64,000 nucleotides of DNA from Mojavia pulchra JT2-VF2 (GCA_019359325.1 JAHHHN010000014.1:1-64000), one strand, 5' to 3'. Shown: positions 55,486 to 64,000, counted from the first letter of the stretch. The notes: generated by a model from the letters alone, not told the origin. Numbers and translations are program-made.

Positions 55486-55875
55486 TTACCCATCACGTTG
55501 TAGTCTTTTTAACTCTTCTTGCAGTTCTAGCACCTGTGCCCGCAATCCATCTACATCTTCATCTTCGGTTAACTCTTCTTTGTAAGTCAACTCTTCATCT
55601 TCCTCTAAGATTTCGATGCGGCGAGGTTCAGCAGGTGGTGTTTTGTCTGTGGCTGCACCAGATGTTGGTGGCTGTTGAGCTTGCTTCATCATATCTTCAA
55701 CGAAGCGACGGGCTTCATCTGCGGTCATTTCGCCCTTTGCCACCATTTCATCTGCCAGTTTTTGGACTTGCGATCGCAGTTCGGCTAATTTTCCCCCTGC
55801 TTTCTCACCCGCGTAAGAAGCCAACCCAACACCGAGGTAAAAAGCTTTTTGAACAATATCTCCAAAACCAGCCAT
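55486..55875 (-). CDS. Phasin-like protein
   Basis: A 129-residue protein. Residues 1-62 (FGDIVQKAFYLGVGLASYAG, LAELRSQVQKLADEMVAKGE) resemble phasin/PHA-granule-associated helices. A linker rich in Pro/Gln/Thr follows, then an acidic C-terminal coiled coil (LRAQVLELQEELKRLQ). Cyanobacterial proteins of this type may sit on granules or membranes; no PHA genes are nearby. The start is the ATG at 55875. Confidence 0.65.
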   Translation of the reverse strand: MAGFGDIVQKAFYLGVGLASYAGEKAGGKLAELRSQVQKLADEMVAKGEMTADEARRFVEDMMKQAQQPPTSGAATDKTPPAEPRRIEILEEDEELTYKEELTEDEDVDGLRAQVLELQEELKRLQRDG

Positions 55876-55899
55876 TGCTGCTGAACGCTCCTAACAAAT

Positions 55900-56000
55900 A
55901 GGGCGACCCGGAGACTACGCCTACCACAAGCATCCCGTATTGCTGCTACCTTCCGGTCCTGACAAGATTTGGGCGTTGAAGTCGCATAGATCCAGGTCTA
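55900..56000 (-). ncRNA. ffs: Signal recognition particle RNA, small bacterial type
   Basis: The minus strand contains GTCAGGACCGGAAGGTAGCA, the conserved apical domain with the GGAA tetraloop that binds Ffh. Flanking arms pair: CTATGC with GCGTAG, and GACCTGG with CCGGGTC, giving a rod of about 97 nt. Ends are estimated from the pairing and are good to within about 5 nt. It lies between the phasin-like gene and the YciI gene. Confidence 0.9.
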
Positions 56001-56035
56001 TAAACAGCATAACATTAAAAATCAGTAATTGAATG

Positions 56036-56302
56036 TTATTCAATTACAATTCGCCATTCGTGCAGTTGATATTTAACACAACCGTTTTGCACTAATGGGT
56101 CACGTGCCACGATCGCTTGTGCTTCGTCCATTGATACCGCCTCAAACAGCATCATGCCGCCGCCCCGTTCCGCCCAATACCCTGTTCTGGCTTTGTGTCC
56201 TTTAACAATCAACTCCTGAACGTAAGCTTTATGGGCAGGTACGTATTGGTCAAATGTAGGTTTATCGACTTTGCCTTCTTCAATCTTCACAAACCAAGGC
56301 AT
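56036..56302 (-). CDS. YciI family protein
   Basis: An 88-residue ferredoxin-like-fold protein of the YciI family. MPWFVKIEEG at the start, then AHKAYVQELIVKGHKARTGY and SMDEAQAIVARDPL, hold the conserved His and Asp pair. The family is of uncertain function, possibly small enzymes. The ATG at 56302 matches the family; a frame extension to 56344 adds 14 unrelated residues. Confidence 0.82.
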   Translation of the reverse strand: MPWFVKIEEGKVDKPTFDQYVPAHKAYVQELIVKGHKARTGYWAERGGGMMLFEAVSMDEAQAIVARDPLVQNGCVKYQLHEWRIVIE

Positions 56303-56374
56303 TTGCTTGCGACCTCTCAAATTCTTATGCTCTAATATTTTCAAGGATCACAGTGCTGAAAACAGTTTAAAAAG

Positions 56375-56938
56375 TTGAATTCCTCAAAAAGCCGCTTTTT
56401 TATTGCCCTGTTACCACCGCAAGACATTCAAGATTACGCTAACCAAATCAAGCAGTACTTTGCGGAGAATTACGCCAGTCAGCACGCGCAAAAGTCTCCA
56501 CCACACATTACCCTGCAACCGCCTTTTGAATGGGCAGATAGCGATGTGTCAAAATTAGAAGCATCCATAAGGGAGTTTGCTAGCCAAAAACAGCCATTAC
56601 CTATTACACTCAGCGGATTTGCTGCCTTTGCGCCCCGTGTCATATATATAGATGTAGTGAGAAGTCAAGAACTGTTGAGCTTGCAAGGAGATTTAATGGT
56701 GTATGTAGAAGCAAGTTTGGGGATTGTGGACAAAGTTGGCAAAACCCGCCCTTTTGCTCCCCACATGACGGTTGCATTTCGAGACTTAACACGCCAAAAC
56801 TTTAAAGCTGCTTGGCCGGAATTTGAGCAACGTCAGTTGCATTTTGAGTTCACGGCTGACAAACTAACGCTGTTAATTCACGACGGTAGGCGTTGGAATA
56901 TCAAATCAGAGTTTGCTTTTTTGGCTGGTGTCGGCTGA
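56375..56938 (+). CDS. 2'-5' RNA ligase family protein (2H phosphoesterase)
   Basis: A 187-residue 2H phosphoesterase with both catalytic motifs: PHITLQPPF (about 44) and PHMTVAFRD (about 129). Relatives join or cleave 2'-5' RNA bonds or act as cyclic phosphodiesterases. The only start available after an in-frame stop at 56357 is a TTG at 56375, with no good ribosome site; this weak start suggests low expression. Divergent from the YciI gene. Confidence 0.82.
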   Translation: MNSSKSRFFIALLPPQDIQDYANQIKQYFAENYASQHAQKSPPHITLQPPFEWADSDVSKLEASIREFASQKQPLPITLSGFAAFAPRVIYIDVVRSQELLSLQGDLMVYVEASLGIVDKVGKTRPFAPHMTVAFRDLTRQNFKAAWPEFEQRQLHFEFTADKLTLLIHDGRRWNIKSEFAFLAGVG

Positions 56939-57009
56939 GTATATCTTTAATAGGTTCTGTATTACAAAAATTTCACCACTTTACAAACTCAAACCGAGCT
57001 TAAATTTGA

Positions 57010-57183
57010 TCAGCCAGCTTTAGCGATAGTCAAGTTTTCCCGATCCCATGTATACCCAACGATATCAATAGTTAGCAGCGATCGCTTATTATCCATCTGC
57101 AAAATTTTGTCCAGAAATATACTTTTATCTAGACTTTGTTGGCGTAAATACCACTGCTCATCTTGAAACAATAAATAGTCAGT
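57010..57183 (-). pseudogene. Protein-like remnant frame
   Basis: The minus strand is open for 57 codons with no ATG start, containing EQWYLRQQSLDKSIFLDKIL and KRSLLTIDIVGYTWDRENL and ending at a TGA. The amino acid composition looks like real protein and the frame is closed upstream by a stop at 57184-57186. Possibly the tail of a decayed gene. Family not recognised. Confidence 0.25.
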
Positions 57184-57253
57184 TCACTCAGTCTATTATG
57201 GGGACACGTAGGGATGAGGTGGCTGACGCTTTTAAAACAGATGAGGTAAACAA

Positions 57254-58090
57254 ATGGGACGTATATTTCTTTCAGCGGGACATAACCTTGGTAAAGGTGG
57301 AGTTCAATCCGATCCTGGAGCACCGACAGTTTTGGGAACTACAGAAACTAATGAAATGATCAAAACCCGTGATTTATTAGTGCGTGAACTGGAATTTCGG
57401 GGGGTGAAGAAAGACCAAGATTTGTTCTCTGTCCCTGACACCATTGACCTCAAATCAACGCTGAACTGGATTAATGATCGCGCCCGTTCTGGTGATGTGG
57501 CTTTAGAACTTCACGGTAATGCTGGCCCTGCTTCTGCGCGGGGAGCAGAAATTTTCTATATTGATGGTAACCCTCAGAGAAAAAGAGATGCAGAGTTGAT
57601 TTTAAATACCCTTATTGAGGCAGTTCCTGGGCTACGCAGTCGAGGAGCCAAGCCGGATACAATAAGTCAGCACGAAAGAGGATTAGCCTTTTGCCGACAA
57701 CTAAGGATATCCTCTCTCCTCATAGAGTTGTGTTTTCTATCTAATGATGAGGACATGAAGCTTTTGAACGAGCATCGTGACAAATTTGCCAAAGGGCTTG
57801 CAGATGGTTTGATGAAGTGGAGCAACCAGACAGGCGATATCCCAGATTCTTTCCCAAGCATCGATATTGAAATTAAGGGTCAGATCCATCAAAATAAAGG
57901 TATTCTGGTTAATAATAATTCCTTTATTCCGGTTGATTTAGTTGCACCCTTAAGTATTGACTTGACTAAGCTGCCAGATGCTCGCCGCCTTAAGCATGGC
58001 AATATTGATTATGTCAGAGCCATCGATCTTCAACAATTGAACGTGTCAGTCGCCTGGGATAATCAGATAAAAAGATTGATTCTTAATTAG
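57254..58090 (+). CDS. N-acetylmuramoyl-L-alanine amidase (Amidase_3) with C-terminal copper-amine-oxidase-like stalk
   Basis: A 278-residue zinc amidase of the AmiC type. Metal and catalytic residues are visible in IFLSAGHNLG, TTETNEMIKTRDLL, ALELHGNAGP and LIELCFLSNDED. The last 70 residues (KGILVNNNSFIPVDLVAPL, VSVAWDNQIKRLILN) resemble the copper-amine-oxidase N-terminal stalk domain found in cell-wall proteins. No signal peptide is present, unlike most envelope amidases, so export or a lysis role is unclear. GAGGT precedes the ATG. It stands alone. Confidence 0.85.
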   Translation: MGRIFLSAGHNLGKGGVQSDPGAPTVLGTTETNEMIKTRDLLVRELEFRGVKKDQDLFSVPDTIDLKSTLNWINDRARSGDVALELHGNAGPASARGAEIFYIDGNPQRKRDAELILNTLIEAVPGLRSRGAKPDTISQHERGLAFCRQLRISSLLIELCFLSNDEDMKLLNEHRDKFAKGLADGLMKWSNQTGDIPDSFPSIDIEIKGQIHQNKGILVNNNSFIPVDLVAPLSIDLTKLPDARRLKHGNIDYVRAIDLQQLNVSVAWDNQIKRLILN

Positions 58091-58149
58091 GGCTTGCTCT
58101 TGGAAGTTTCCAAAAAAATACTTTCACAAGAAAGCACCCTAATATCGTA

Positions 58150-58180
58150 AAGGGAAGATGGGCTTTATCCATCTTCCCTT
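58150..58180. terminator. Bidirectional terminator between amidase and rca
   Basis: AAGGGAAGATGG pairs perfectly with CCATCTTCCCTT across a seven-base loop and is followed by GTTTTCTTG. It lies between the converging stops at 58090 and 58211. Confidence 0.75.
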
Positions 58181-58210
58181 GTTTTCTTGAAAAATAATTA
58201 GTCGCCTTTC

Positions 58211-59482
58211 CTATTTACCGTTTGGACGTTGAATTATAGTTTCTATTACCCGCCGTTTTGCTTTCGGATCAATACCCACCAAACGCAGGTACTCGCCGCT
58301 ATATTCAACTAGGCATGATTCTAAAGCTGAGATTGCATCTGAGTGTGCATCAATATGGGTATTAAGACAACTTTGCCAAGCACCAGTGCGGAAGCGGCGT
58401 TCATCCACGTGTTCAATACTAACTTTGTAACCCTGAGACAAAATTTGTCTGATCTGTTCTTGCGTTTCTAAAGTCAAATGCGGACTTGATACTTCGTGTT
58501 TTTGGGAACCATTAGTGGTTGCGCCTTGATTTGCACCATTGGTTGGAGGCTGAGTTGTTGGTGTCACCGCAGTAGGTGGCGCAGCTTGATAATTTTTGCC
58601 GCGATTTAGGCGATTGTACTCATCAACCAACTGAGAATTTTCCACTCGTTTTTGTTCACCAACGAGGAAGTTACCAGACTCGATTAAATGAGACAGGCTG
58701 AAATCTGGCTTTTTAAATTCTGGTGGCCCTTCAGTGCTGTTAACCACATTCAAGGATACCCGCTCAAAACCTACTTTATGGATGTAGTTGCGGATTTGTT
58801 CGTCATAAATGCGCGATCGCAAAGCGCTAAAAAAGTCAATTGACTGGTTGACAAATTTATCAACTAGTTGTTCAACTTCCTTCTGTGACAGTCCATCCGG
58901 TTCAAAAATCCCTTTGACAATTCCCACCTTATCGTCTCGGTTTGGTTCCCAGTAAAATTTCTCCATCCGTCCATCCCGAATTAACGGTGCATAGAGAGTG
59001 GAAAAATCATTACCTGTGACAATAATTGGCACACGATGTAAAGGCGTGGAATCATAGCTTCCAGGCAACTGTACATCTGTGGGATTATCAGCAATATTCA
59101 TTAGTGTGGCATTCACCAACTGCGTATTTACAGTATATTGAGTGCCTTCATCAAAGCGTCCAGCCCCCGCATCTAAATCGTTAATCATCAGTACACACAT
59201 TTTGCCGCGTACTTTGATCAGTTCTGCTGTTTCCCGGTAGCGCAGCCGAATCAACCGCGCTGGATCTCCTGCATCTGGACTTTCCAATTCACCGCCAGAT
59301 ATGTGAGTCACTTCGATACCCATTTTCTCGAAGACTAATTGACATTGAAATGTTTTGCCTTCTCCTTTGCGTCCGTGAATACCCAAAATCACGGGAACTC
59401 TCACGCCGGGAAGTTTCAAGAAATTTTTGGTAATGTGGACAGCCAGTTTGTCCAGAAACCGGGGAGCAATATAGTAACTCAT
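58211..59482 (-). CDS. rca: Rubisco activase-like AAA+ protein with SSUL domain
   Basis: A 423-residue cyanobacterial activase that releases inhibitory sugar phosphates from Rubisco. AAA+ core: Walker A GRKGEGKT (about 36), Walker B VLMINDLDAG (about 93), arginine finger region LIRDGRMEKF. A Pro/Thr/Asn linker (about 300-335) leads to an SSUL (RbcS-like) domain at about 337-423, which recruits the protein to Rubisco and carboxysomes. It is 1.8 kb downstream of rbcS on the same strand, separated by two unrelated genes, so it is probably transcribed independently. Confidence 0.92.
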   Translation of the reverse strand: MSYYIAPRFLDKLAVHITKNFLKLPGVRVPVILGIHGRKGEGKTFQCQLVFEKMGIEVTHISGGELESPDAGDPARLIRLRYRETAELIKVRGKMCVLMINDLDAGAGRFDEGTQYTVNTQLVNATLMNIADNPTDVQLPGSYDSTPLHRVPIIVTGNDFSTLYAPLIRDGRMEKFYWEPNRDDKVGIVKGIFEPDGLSQKEVEQLVDKFVNQSIDFFSALRSRIYDEQIRNYIHKVGFERVSLNVVNSTEGPPEFKKPDFSLSHLIESGNFLVGEQKRVENSQLVDEYNRLNRGKNYQAAPPTAVTPTTQPPTNGANQGATTNGSQKHEVSSPHLTLETQEQIRQILSQGYKVSIEHVDERRFRTGAWQSCLNTHIDAHSDAISALESCLVEYSGEYLRLVGIDPKAKRRVIETIIQRPNGK

Positions 59483-59664
59483 GAAATTATTTTTGCCTGG
59501 GACTTATTAAAATAATGCTAAGTTTTTTTGTGTCTATTTTACATTTATCTTTTGGTAGAAAGGGATGGCTAACTACCACAAACGCTGCATTGGATATGCA
59601 CCAAAAATTTTATCATCACTGAGTATAAGTATGTTTTCCGCTATTGACTGTCAATTGCAGTTAC

Positions 59665-60366
59665 TTAAGAATGTTTTGATAGACGGTGCAAAAATTCTTG
59701 ATGTTCTTGAGAGTTCAACCCTTGTTGTAGCGCTGTTAAAACCTGTGCCATTTCCCCTCTTAACAATGCAGCTACATCCAACCACAAACCAGGAAAAATA
59801 TGACTTTTGATAATATTATTAGGATCAGCATCTAATGCTATATATTCACCGTTTTCTAAAGTAAACCAATCAATTTTATTCTCAAAAACCTGCCAAACAA
59901 TATATTCTTGAACACCATTACGGCGATATACCCGTTTTTTATCATACAAATCATTAGCAGCACTACTAGCTGCAACTTCTGCGATTAATTCTGGTGCGCC
60001 TTCTACGTAATCATCATCACTAATATGTGTTTGTCCACCAAATTGTTCGTCAATTAACAGCAGGACATCCGGTTGGAATTCGTTATCTAAATCTAAGCGG
60101 ACTGTAGCATTGTCACCTAACTCTACGCCAGGAGTGGCAACTTTATAATTTCCTAACCAAATAATCAAGTCTCCATGAGGTTTTCCATGACTTTTAAACC
60201 GTAAGGGTGATGCCATGTATACAACTCCTTCGATAAGTTCTGCTTTTTTAGTATTTGGCATGGCATGATAGCGGCGTTCAAATTCACGGCGAGTGAGGCG
60301 ATCGCCACTTTCCAAGGGTGGAATTCGTGCATTTTTGTTAAAGCTTGGTTCTACCGATGTTGTCAT
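59665..60366 (-). CDS. Uma2 family protein (DUF820, putative endonuclease fold)
   Basis: A 233-residue Uma2 protein of the restriction-endonuclease-like fold, hugely expanded in cyanobacteria. Core motifs: TKKAELIEGVVYMASP, FQPDVLLLID and PELIAEVAASSAANDLYDKK (putative catalytic D-ExK). The ATG at 60366 has GAGGAA seven bases upstream; a TTG lies five codons further up. Function is unproven; many copies may be remnants of mobile or defence systems. It separates the Rubisco operon from rca. Confidence 0.87.
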   Translation of the reverse strand: MTTSVEPSFNKNARIPPLESGDRLTRREFERRYHAMPNTKKAELIEGVVYMASPLRFKSHGKPHGDLIIWLGNYKVATPGVELGDNATVRLDLDNEFQPDVLLLIDEQFGGQTHISDDDYVEGAPELIAEVAASSAANDLYDKKRVYRRNGVQEYIVWQVFENKIDWFTLENGEYIALDADPNNIIKSHIFPGLWLDVAALLRGEMAQVLTALQQGLNSQEHQEFLHRLSKHS

Positions 60367-60413
60367 TGACAAATTCCTCAAAGGAGTATTGCTACATCTA
60401 GTATAGGAAATTC

Positions 60414-61034
60414 TTATCTAAACCAATTTAACCAAGCATCCCAGTTTTCTACAATTTGAGCAAATTCTGCATAACCTCCAGCTTTGGGATGCACACCGTC
60501 ATTGGCTTTTGCCTCATCAATCCAAATATTTGATTTTTCTAATATCGGAAACACATCCAAATAAGGGATATTTAATTCCTTACAAACGAAAGCAAACTGT
60601 TTAGATAAATCGCTAGTTCTCTTTTTTCTCTGAGGGTCTTCTTGTTCTGTATATGGTGCTGGGCCAATCATCAAAACAGGATATAACTGTTGAGCTTCAC
60701 TTAAAATTTTTCGGGCATTTCTAATCGAATCTATAAGATCCACACGAGTTTTACCATTTTCTACTGTTGTGTCATTTAGACCGAAAGAAAATACAACTCT
60801 GCCATAATGCTCTTTGGGTAGACGAGCTGAGACTTCCTGTAACCAACGCTTTTCTATATCAGTACTCGTATCCCGTCTAATTCCTAAATTATAGTAGGTA
60901 ATATCATAACCTTTTTTATTAGCATTAACGCATAGCCTCCCTGTCCAACCAAGATACTCAGGGTCACCAGTACCGTTAACAAAAGAGTCACCAACAAAAC
61001 AAATTCTAACTTCTGGTAGAGCTATTGAATTCAT
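60414..61034 (-). CDS. SGNH/GDSL-type hydrolase
   Basis: A 206-residue SGNH esterase-like enzyme. Block I CFVGDSFVNGTG holds the nucleophilic Ser, block III FSFGLNDTT the oxyanion Asn, and block V NDGVHPKAGGYAEF the catalytic Asp-His. No signal peptide, so probably cytoplasmic. The substrate is unknown. It lies between rbcS and the Uma2 gene on the same strand, beyond the rbc hairpin. Confidence 0.87.
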   Translation of the reverse strand: MNSIALPEVRICFVGDSFVNGTGDPEYLGWTGRLCVNANKKGYDITYYNLGIRRDTSTDIEKRWLQEVSARLPKEHYGRVVFSFGLNDTTVENGKTRVDLIDSIRNARKILSEAQQLYPVLMIGPAPYTEQEDPQRKKRTSDLSKQFAFVCKELNIPYLDVFPILEKSNIWIDEAKANDGVHPKAGGYAEFAQIVENWDAWLNWFR

Positions 61035-61165
61035 TTTAGAAATCTAGTTATGTATTGTGAGAATCAAGCATAATATTATGTTCATTTAAATAGCCATAAC
61101 TAAAACATTTGTAGTTAGAGCTTCAGCCCTTAATTTGAAGTCTAATACTAAATTTCATTAAAGAA

Positions 61166-61189
61166 GAGAGGTAGTTAATTCTACCTCTC
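61166..61189 (-). terminator. Hairpin downstream of rbcS
   Basis: GAGAGGTAG pairs with CTACCTCTC across a six-base loop, about 70 bp after the rbcS stop on the minus strand, followed by TTCTTTAAT. It is a plausible end for the rbcLXS transcript. Confidence 0.6.
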
Positions 61190-61258
61190 CTATGTAAAGT
61201 AAATTTAAAAGGTATCAGACAAAAGAAATTTTCTTTTTACTTTTACCTTCTCTGTTTT

Positions 61259-61588
61259 TTAGTATCTGTTGGGTTTGTGAACGATAAAGCTGAGAACTTG
61301 GCACTGCTTGATGTTATCAAAACCCACAACGCGGATATAGCAGTTGCTATATTGAGAACGGCAAGATTGAACTTCGTTCAGTACTTCTTGAGTAGATTTA
61401 GCGCCGAACAAAGGCAACTTCCACATTGTCCAGAATAATTCAGTTGGTTCAGAAGTTTCGTTAAACTCAACTGCTGGAATGTAACCTTGGTTTAGGATGT
61501 ACTGGATCTGCTTGGCAATTTGAGCGTCAGACAGGGGGGGAAGGTAGGAAAGGGTTTCGTAACGACGCTCTTTTGGTAGAGTTTGCAT
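61259..61588 (-). CDS. rbcS: Rubisco small subunit
   Basis: The 109-residue small subunit of form IB Rubisco. Conserved: [40 protein letters not shown], and [20 protein letters not shown]. It is the third gene of rbcL-rbcX-rbcS, 45 bp after rbcX. It caps the L8 core and is the natural counterpart of the SSUL domain in Rca. Confidence 0.98.
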   Translation of the reverse strand: MQTLPKERRYETLSYLPPLSDAQIAKQIQYILNQGYIPAVEFNETSEPTELFWTMWKLPLFGAKSTQEVLNEVQSCRSQYSNCYIRVVGFDNIKQCQVLSFIVHKPNRY

Positions 61589-61633
61589 AGCTGTTGGTAA
61601 TGGGTTGCGATTTTTTATGACTACGTTGAACGA

Positions 61634-62041
61634 CTAGCTCGATAGGTTATCCAAATTCGGATCTGAGCTTGTTTGCTGTTCTGGTTGCAGACTGGGGTTT
61701 GATGTATCTATTTGTGTGATGCGTTCTAAATGCTGGCGACGCTGTTCCATATTGGCTTGCTTAATGCCAGCATGAACCATTTCCGGTAAAAATTCTATGA
61801 TTTCCTCCGCAATGTGTTCTCTGACAGTCATAATCCGCAATGCCAAATCTGGCTTTTCCCGGAACAGTTGCTCAATGTATGCTTCTCCATCTTGTATTTT
61901 GTTGGCGGAAAAGTTTTGCAACCAAATTGCCAATGGAGGATTAGTTTCGCCTAGCTGTGCCAGTACTGTCCTTAGTGCCTGATAAGTCAGGTAACTTTGG
62001 AGAGTCTTAGCTGTGTCTTTCGCAATTTGCTTGAGATTCAT
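61634..62041 (-). CDS. rbcX: Rubisco assembly chaperone RbcX
   Basis: A 135-residue helical dimer-forming chaperone that clamps the C-terminus of RbcL during L8 assembly. Typical N-terminus MNLKQIAKDTAKTLQSYLTY, followed by the QLGETNPPLAIWLQNFS groove region. The C-terminal 30 residues are Gln/Ser-rich and variable. It lies between rbcL (102-bp gap containing a repeat hairpin) and rbcS. Confidence 0.96.
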   Translation of the reverse strand: MNLKQIAKDTAKTLQSYLTYQALRTVLAQLGETNPPLAIWLQNFSANKIQDGEAYIEQLFREKPDLALRIMTVREHIAEEIIEFLPEMVHAGIKQANMEQRRQHLERITQIDTSNPSLQPEQQTSSDPNLDNLSS

Positions 62042-62073
62042 GCTTGACCCCAGCCTTTAAAGTATGAAGTACG

Positions 62074-62125
62074 AAGGATAAAGGATGAAATAATTGAAGT
62101 AATTTGAACTTCAGCCTTTATCCTT
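62074..62125 (-). repeat. STRR hairpin in the rbcL-rbcX spacer
   Basis: AAGGATAAAGG pairs with CCTTTATCCTT (11 bp) across about 30 nt. The arms are GGATAAA-type heptamers. The position suggests partial termination or mRNA processing that favours rbcL over rbcXS. STRRs in this spacer are known in Nostoc. Confidence 0.65.
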
Positions 62126-62142
62126 ACCACCTTCAGCCTTTA

Positions 62143-63573
62143 TCAGACGGTATCCATGGCCTCGAATTCAAACTTGATTTCTTTCCACAGTTCGCAAGCT
62201 ACGGCCAGTTCAGGAGACCACTTAGCAGCTTCACGGATAACATCGTTACCTTCACGAGCCAAGTTACGGCCTTCGTTACGAGCTTGGATACAAGCTTCCA
62301 AAGCTACACGGTTAGCGGTTGCACCAGGTGCGTTACCCCAGGGGTGACCGAGGGTACCACCACCGAATTGTAGAACGGAGTCATCACCGAAGATTTCTAC
62401 TAGTGCGGGCATGTGCCATACGTGGATACCACCGGAAGCAACTGCCATTACACCAGGCATAGAAGCCCAGTCTTGGGTGAAGTAGATACCGCGAGACTTG
62501 TCTTGTTCTACATAGTTTTCGCGCAACAGGTCAACGAAGCCCATTGTGATTCCACGCTCACCTTCGAGCTTACCAACCACTGTACCAGTGTGGATGTGGT
62601 CACCACCAGACATCCGCAGGGTCTTAGCCAAAACACGGAAGTGGATACCGTGGTTCTTTTGACGGTCAATAACAGCGTGCATTGCACGGTGAATGTGTAG
62701 CAGAATACCATTATCACGACACCAACGAGCCAAGGTGGTGTTAGCGGTGAAACCTGCGGTGAGGTAGTCGTGCATGATGATGGGCATTTTGAGTTCTTTA
62801 GCGAACTCAGCCCGCTTCAGCATTTCTTCGCAGGTGGGGGCAGTAACGTTCAGGTAGTGACCTTTGATTTCGCCGGTTTCTGCTTGAGCTTTGTGGATAG
62901 CTTCAGCAACGAACAAGAAGCGATCGCGCCATCTTTGGAATGGTGCGGAGTTGATATTTTCGTCGTCTTTGGTGAAGTCCAAACCACCGCGCAAACACTC
63001 GTACACAGCGCGTCCGTAGTTCTTAGCGGACAGACCCAATTTGGGTTTAATGGTACAACCCAGCAAGGGACGACCATATTTGTTTAATTTGTCACGCTCA
63101 ACTTGGATACCGTGAGGAGGCCCTTGGAAGGTCTTCAGGTAAGCAACAGGAATCCGCAAGTCTTCCAGACGTAGCGCCCGCAAAGCTTTAAAACCAAACA
63201 CGTTACCTACAATAGAGGTCAACATGTTGGTTACGGAGCCTTCCTCAAACAAGTCTAGAGGATAAGCAACGTAGGCAATGTACTGATTGTCTTCACCAGC
63301 AACAGGTTCGATGTCGTAGCAACGACCTTTGTAGCGATCTAGGTCGGTGAGCAAGTCTGTCCATACGGTAGTCCAAGTACCAGTGGAAGACTCAGCAGCT
63401 ACAGCAGCACCTGCTTCTTCGGGTGGAACTCCAGGTTGGGGAGTCATCCGGAATGCGGCAAGAATATCTGTATCTTTAGGTGTGTAATCGGGTGTGTAAT
63501 AAGTCAGTCTGTAATCTTTTACCCCTGCCTGATACCCTGATTTGCTCTGGGTCTTCGTTTGAGCGTAAGACAT
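62143..63573 (-). CDS. rbcL: Rubisco large subunit
   Basis: The 476-residue large subunit of form IB Rubisco, fixing CO2 onto ribulose-1,5-bisphosphate. Active-site stretches: [18 protein letters not shown] at the N-terminus, [16 protein letters not shown] (catalytic Lys), [14 protein letters not shown] (carbamylated Lys and Mg ligands), [10 protein letters not shown] and loop 6 [12 protein letters not shown] strong GGAAGGGAA ribosome site precedes the ATG. First gene of rbcLXS. Confidence 0.99.
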   Translation of the reverse strand: MSYAQTKTQSKSGYQAGVKDYRLTYYTPDYTPKDTDILAAFRMTPQPGVPPEEAGAAVAAESSTGTWTTVWTDLLTDLDRYKGRCYDIEPVAGEDNQYIAYVAYPLDLFEEGSVTNMLTSIVGNVFGFKALRALRLEDLRIPVAYLKTFQGPPHGIQVERDKLNKYGRPLLGCTIKPKLGLSAKNYGRAVYECLRGGLDFTKDDENINSAPFQRWRDRFLFVAEAIHKAQAETGEIKGHYLNVTAPTCEEMLKRAEFAKELKMPIIMHDYLTAGFTANTTLARWCRDNGILLHIHRAMHAVIDRQKNHGIHFRVLAKTLRMSGGDHIHTGTVVGKLEGERGITMGFVDLLRENYVEQDKSRGIYFTQDWASMPGVMAVASGGIHVWHMPALVEIFGDDSVLQFGGGTLGHPWGNAPGATANRVALEACIQARNEGRNLAREGNDVIREAAKWSPELAVACELWKEIKFEFEAMDTV

Positions 63574-64000
63574 AAATTCCCTTCCAAGAAGTCACACTTT
63601 ATTACTTAACAAATCACGTCGTATGCAATTTCCCCTCACCCCGCTCTTTCCCCCTGTAAGCGGGGGTAAGATCAGGAAAATTTTTTGTTAAGGGTTGCTG
63701 ATGGCAGAGGGTAGCAGTTTGTTTTCAAGAATATTTGCTGAAGTATCAAAGACATCCTCATTAGTTTTCTTGTTTTTTTAGAGGCACACGACTGTGTACT
63801 TCTATTTCTCCCTCATCCCAGGACTCAAAATTCTTTCTTATCTATTCCTCTTACCCCTCTCAACCTTCTTGGCCCTACCTAACCTCACCGCTTGGCGAGG
63901 ATGGGCCTTGATCATTGCCCCTAAGGAACATCTAGGTGTATGGGCTGGCTAGCTGGCATATTTCCTTAATTTCCTTGATTTTCGGGGAATCACAAAGAGA
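63574..64000 (-). promoter_or_regulatory. rbcL upstream region and long leader
   Basis: At least 427 bp with no gene, in keeping with the long 5' leaders known for rbcL in Nostoc relatives. A hairpin with arms CCCCGCT and AGCGGGG lies at 63639-63665, about 70-90 nt before the start codon. No NtcA-type site could be picked with confidence. Confidence 0.5.

Noticed and set aside
62413-63087. Frames opposite rbcL
   Set aside because: Antisense shadows of the highly conserved RbcL coding sequence.
63574-64000. NtcA site (GTA-N8-TAC) upstream of rbcL
   Set aside because: No match found by eye on either strand; only a GC-rich hairpin was seen.

Overview
The window reads as chromosome of a heterocyst-type (Nostoc-like) cyanobacterium. 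Support: a form IB rbcL-rbcX-rbcS operon with a nearby Rubisco activase carrying a small-subunit-like tail, a Tic20 homologue, system II cytochrome c biogenesis (ccdA/ccs1), many GCGATCGC (HIP1) octamers, and abundant heptanucleotide short tandem repeats (STRRs) between and even inside genes. No rRNA, tRNA, CRISPR array or prophage was recognised. The one clear stable RNA is the SRP RNA.

Layout. 1-6.8 kb: the cut 5' end of an IS5-type transposase, a DUF2993 protein, an EcsC/TerB-like protein, then a minus-strand run glyA, MraY/WecA-type sugar-phosphate transferase, cinA. 7-13.6 kb: a small Cys protein, Tic20, a FAH-fold hydrolase, rpsF, a coiled-coil protein, a STAS protein, dedA and argG. 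13.9-24 kb: Tat-exported PhoX phosphatase, a GT2 glycosyltransferase, rpsB-tsf, an acidic conserved protein and recG. 24-30 kb: a four-gene drug-type ABC exporter (HlyD adaptor, double ATPase, two ABC-2 permeases). 30-38 kb: a TerB-like protein, a GH13 amylase with a CBM20-like tail, and a FecCD/FecE importer pair lying between two large arrays of degenerate 21-bp repeats. 38-42 kb: a radical-SAM activase-like protein and nifJ.

42-50 kb is the most accessory-looking part: a TolB-like lipoprotein, three small minus-strand proteins (two membrane proteins, one resembling the cyanobacterial TRADD-N-associated two-TM domain), then a large STAND NTPase (LuxR-type HTH, NB-ARC, pentapeptide-like stretch, 14 WD40 repeats) whose 3' end overlaps a class I glutamine-amidotransferase-like C26 hydrolase. 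A perfect CRP-type palindrome lies just upstream of the STAND gene. This two-gene unit is the best candidate here for an uncharacterised signalling or conflict system. A heme-oxygenase-like (DUF3865-type) protein follows on the opposite strand.

51-64 kb returns to housekeeping: ccdA-ccs1, pstS, queF, a Cys-rich protein, a phasin-like protein, the SRP RNA, a YciI protein, a 2'-5' RNA ligase-like protein, a cytoplasmic amidase, Rubisco activase, Uma2 and SGNH proteins, and finally rbcS, rbcX and rbcL with a long leader. Carbon metabolism is prominent (Rubisco and its chaperone and activase, serine hydroxymethyltransferase, NifJ, amylase), with phosphate scavenging (PhoX, PstS) and iron or cobalamin uptake alongside. 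Gene calls rest on motif recognition in the translated sequence; no database search was run.
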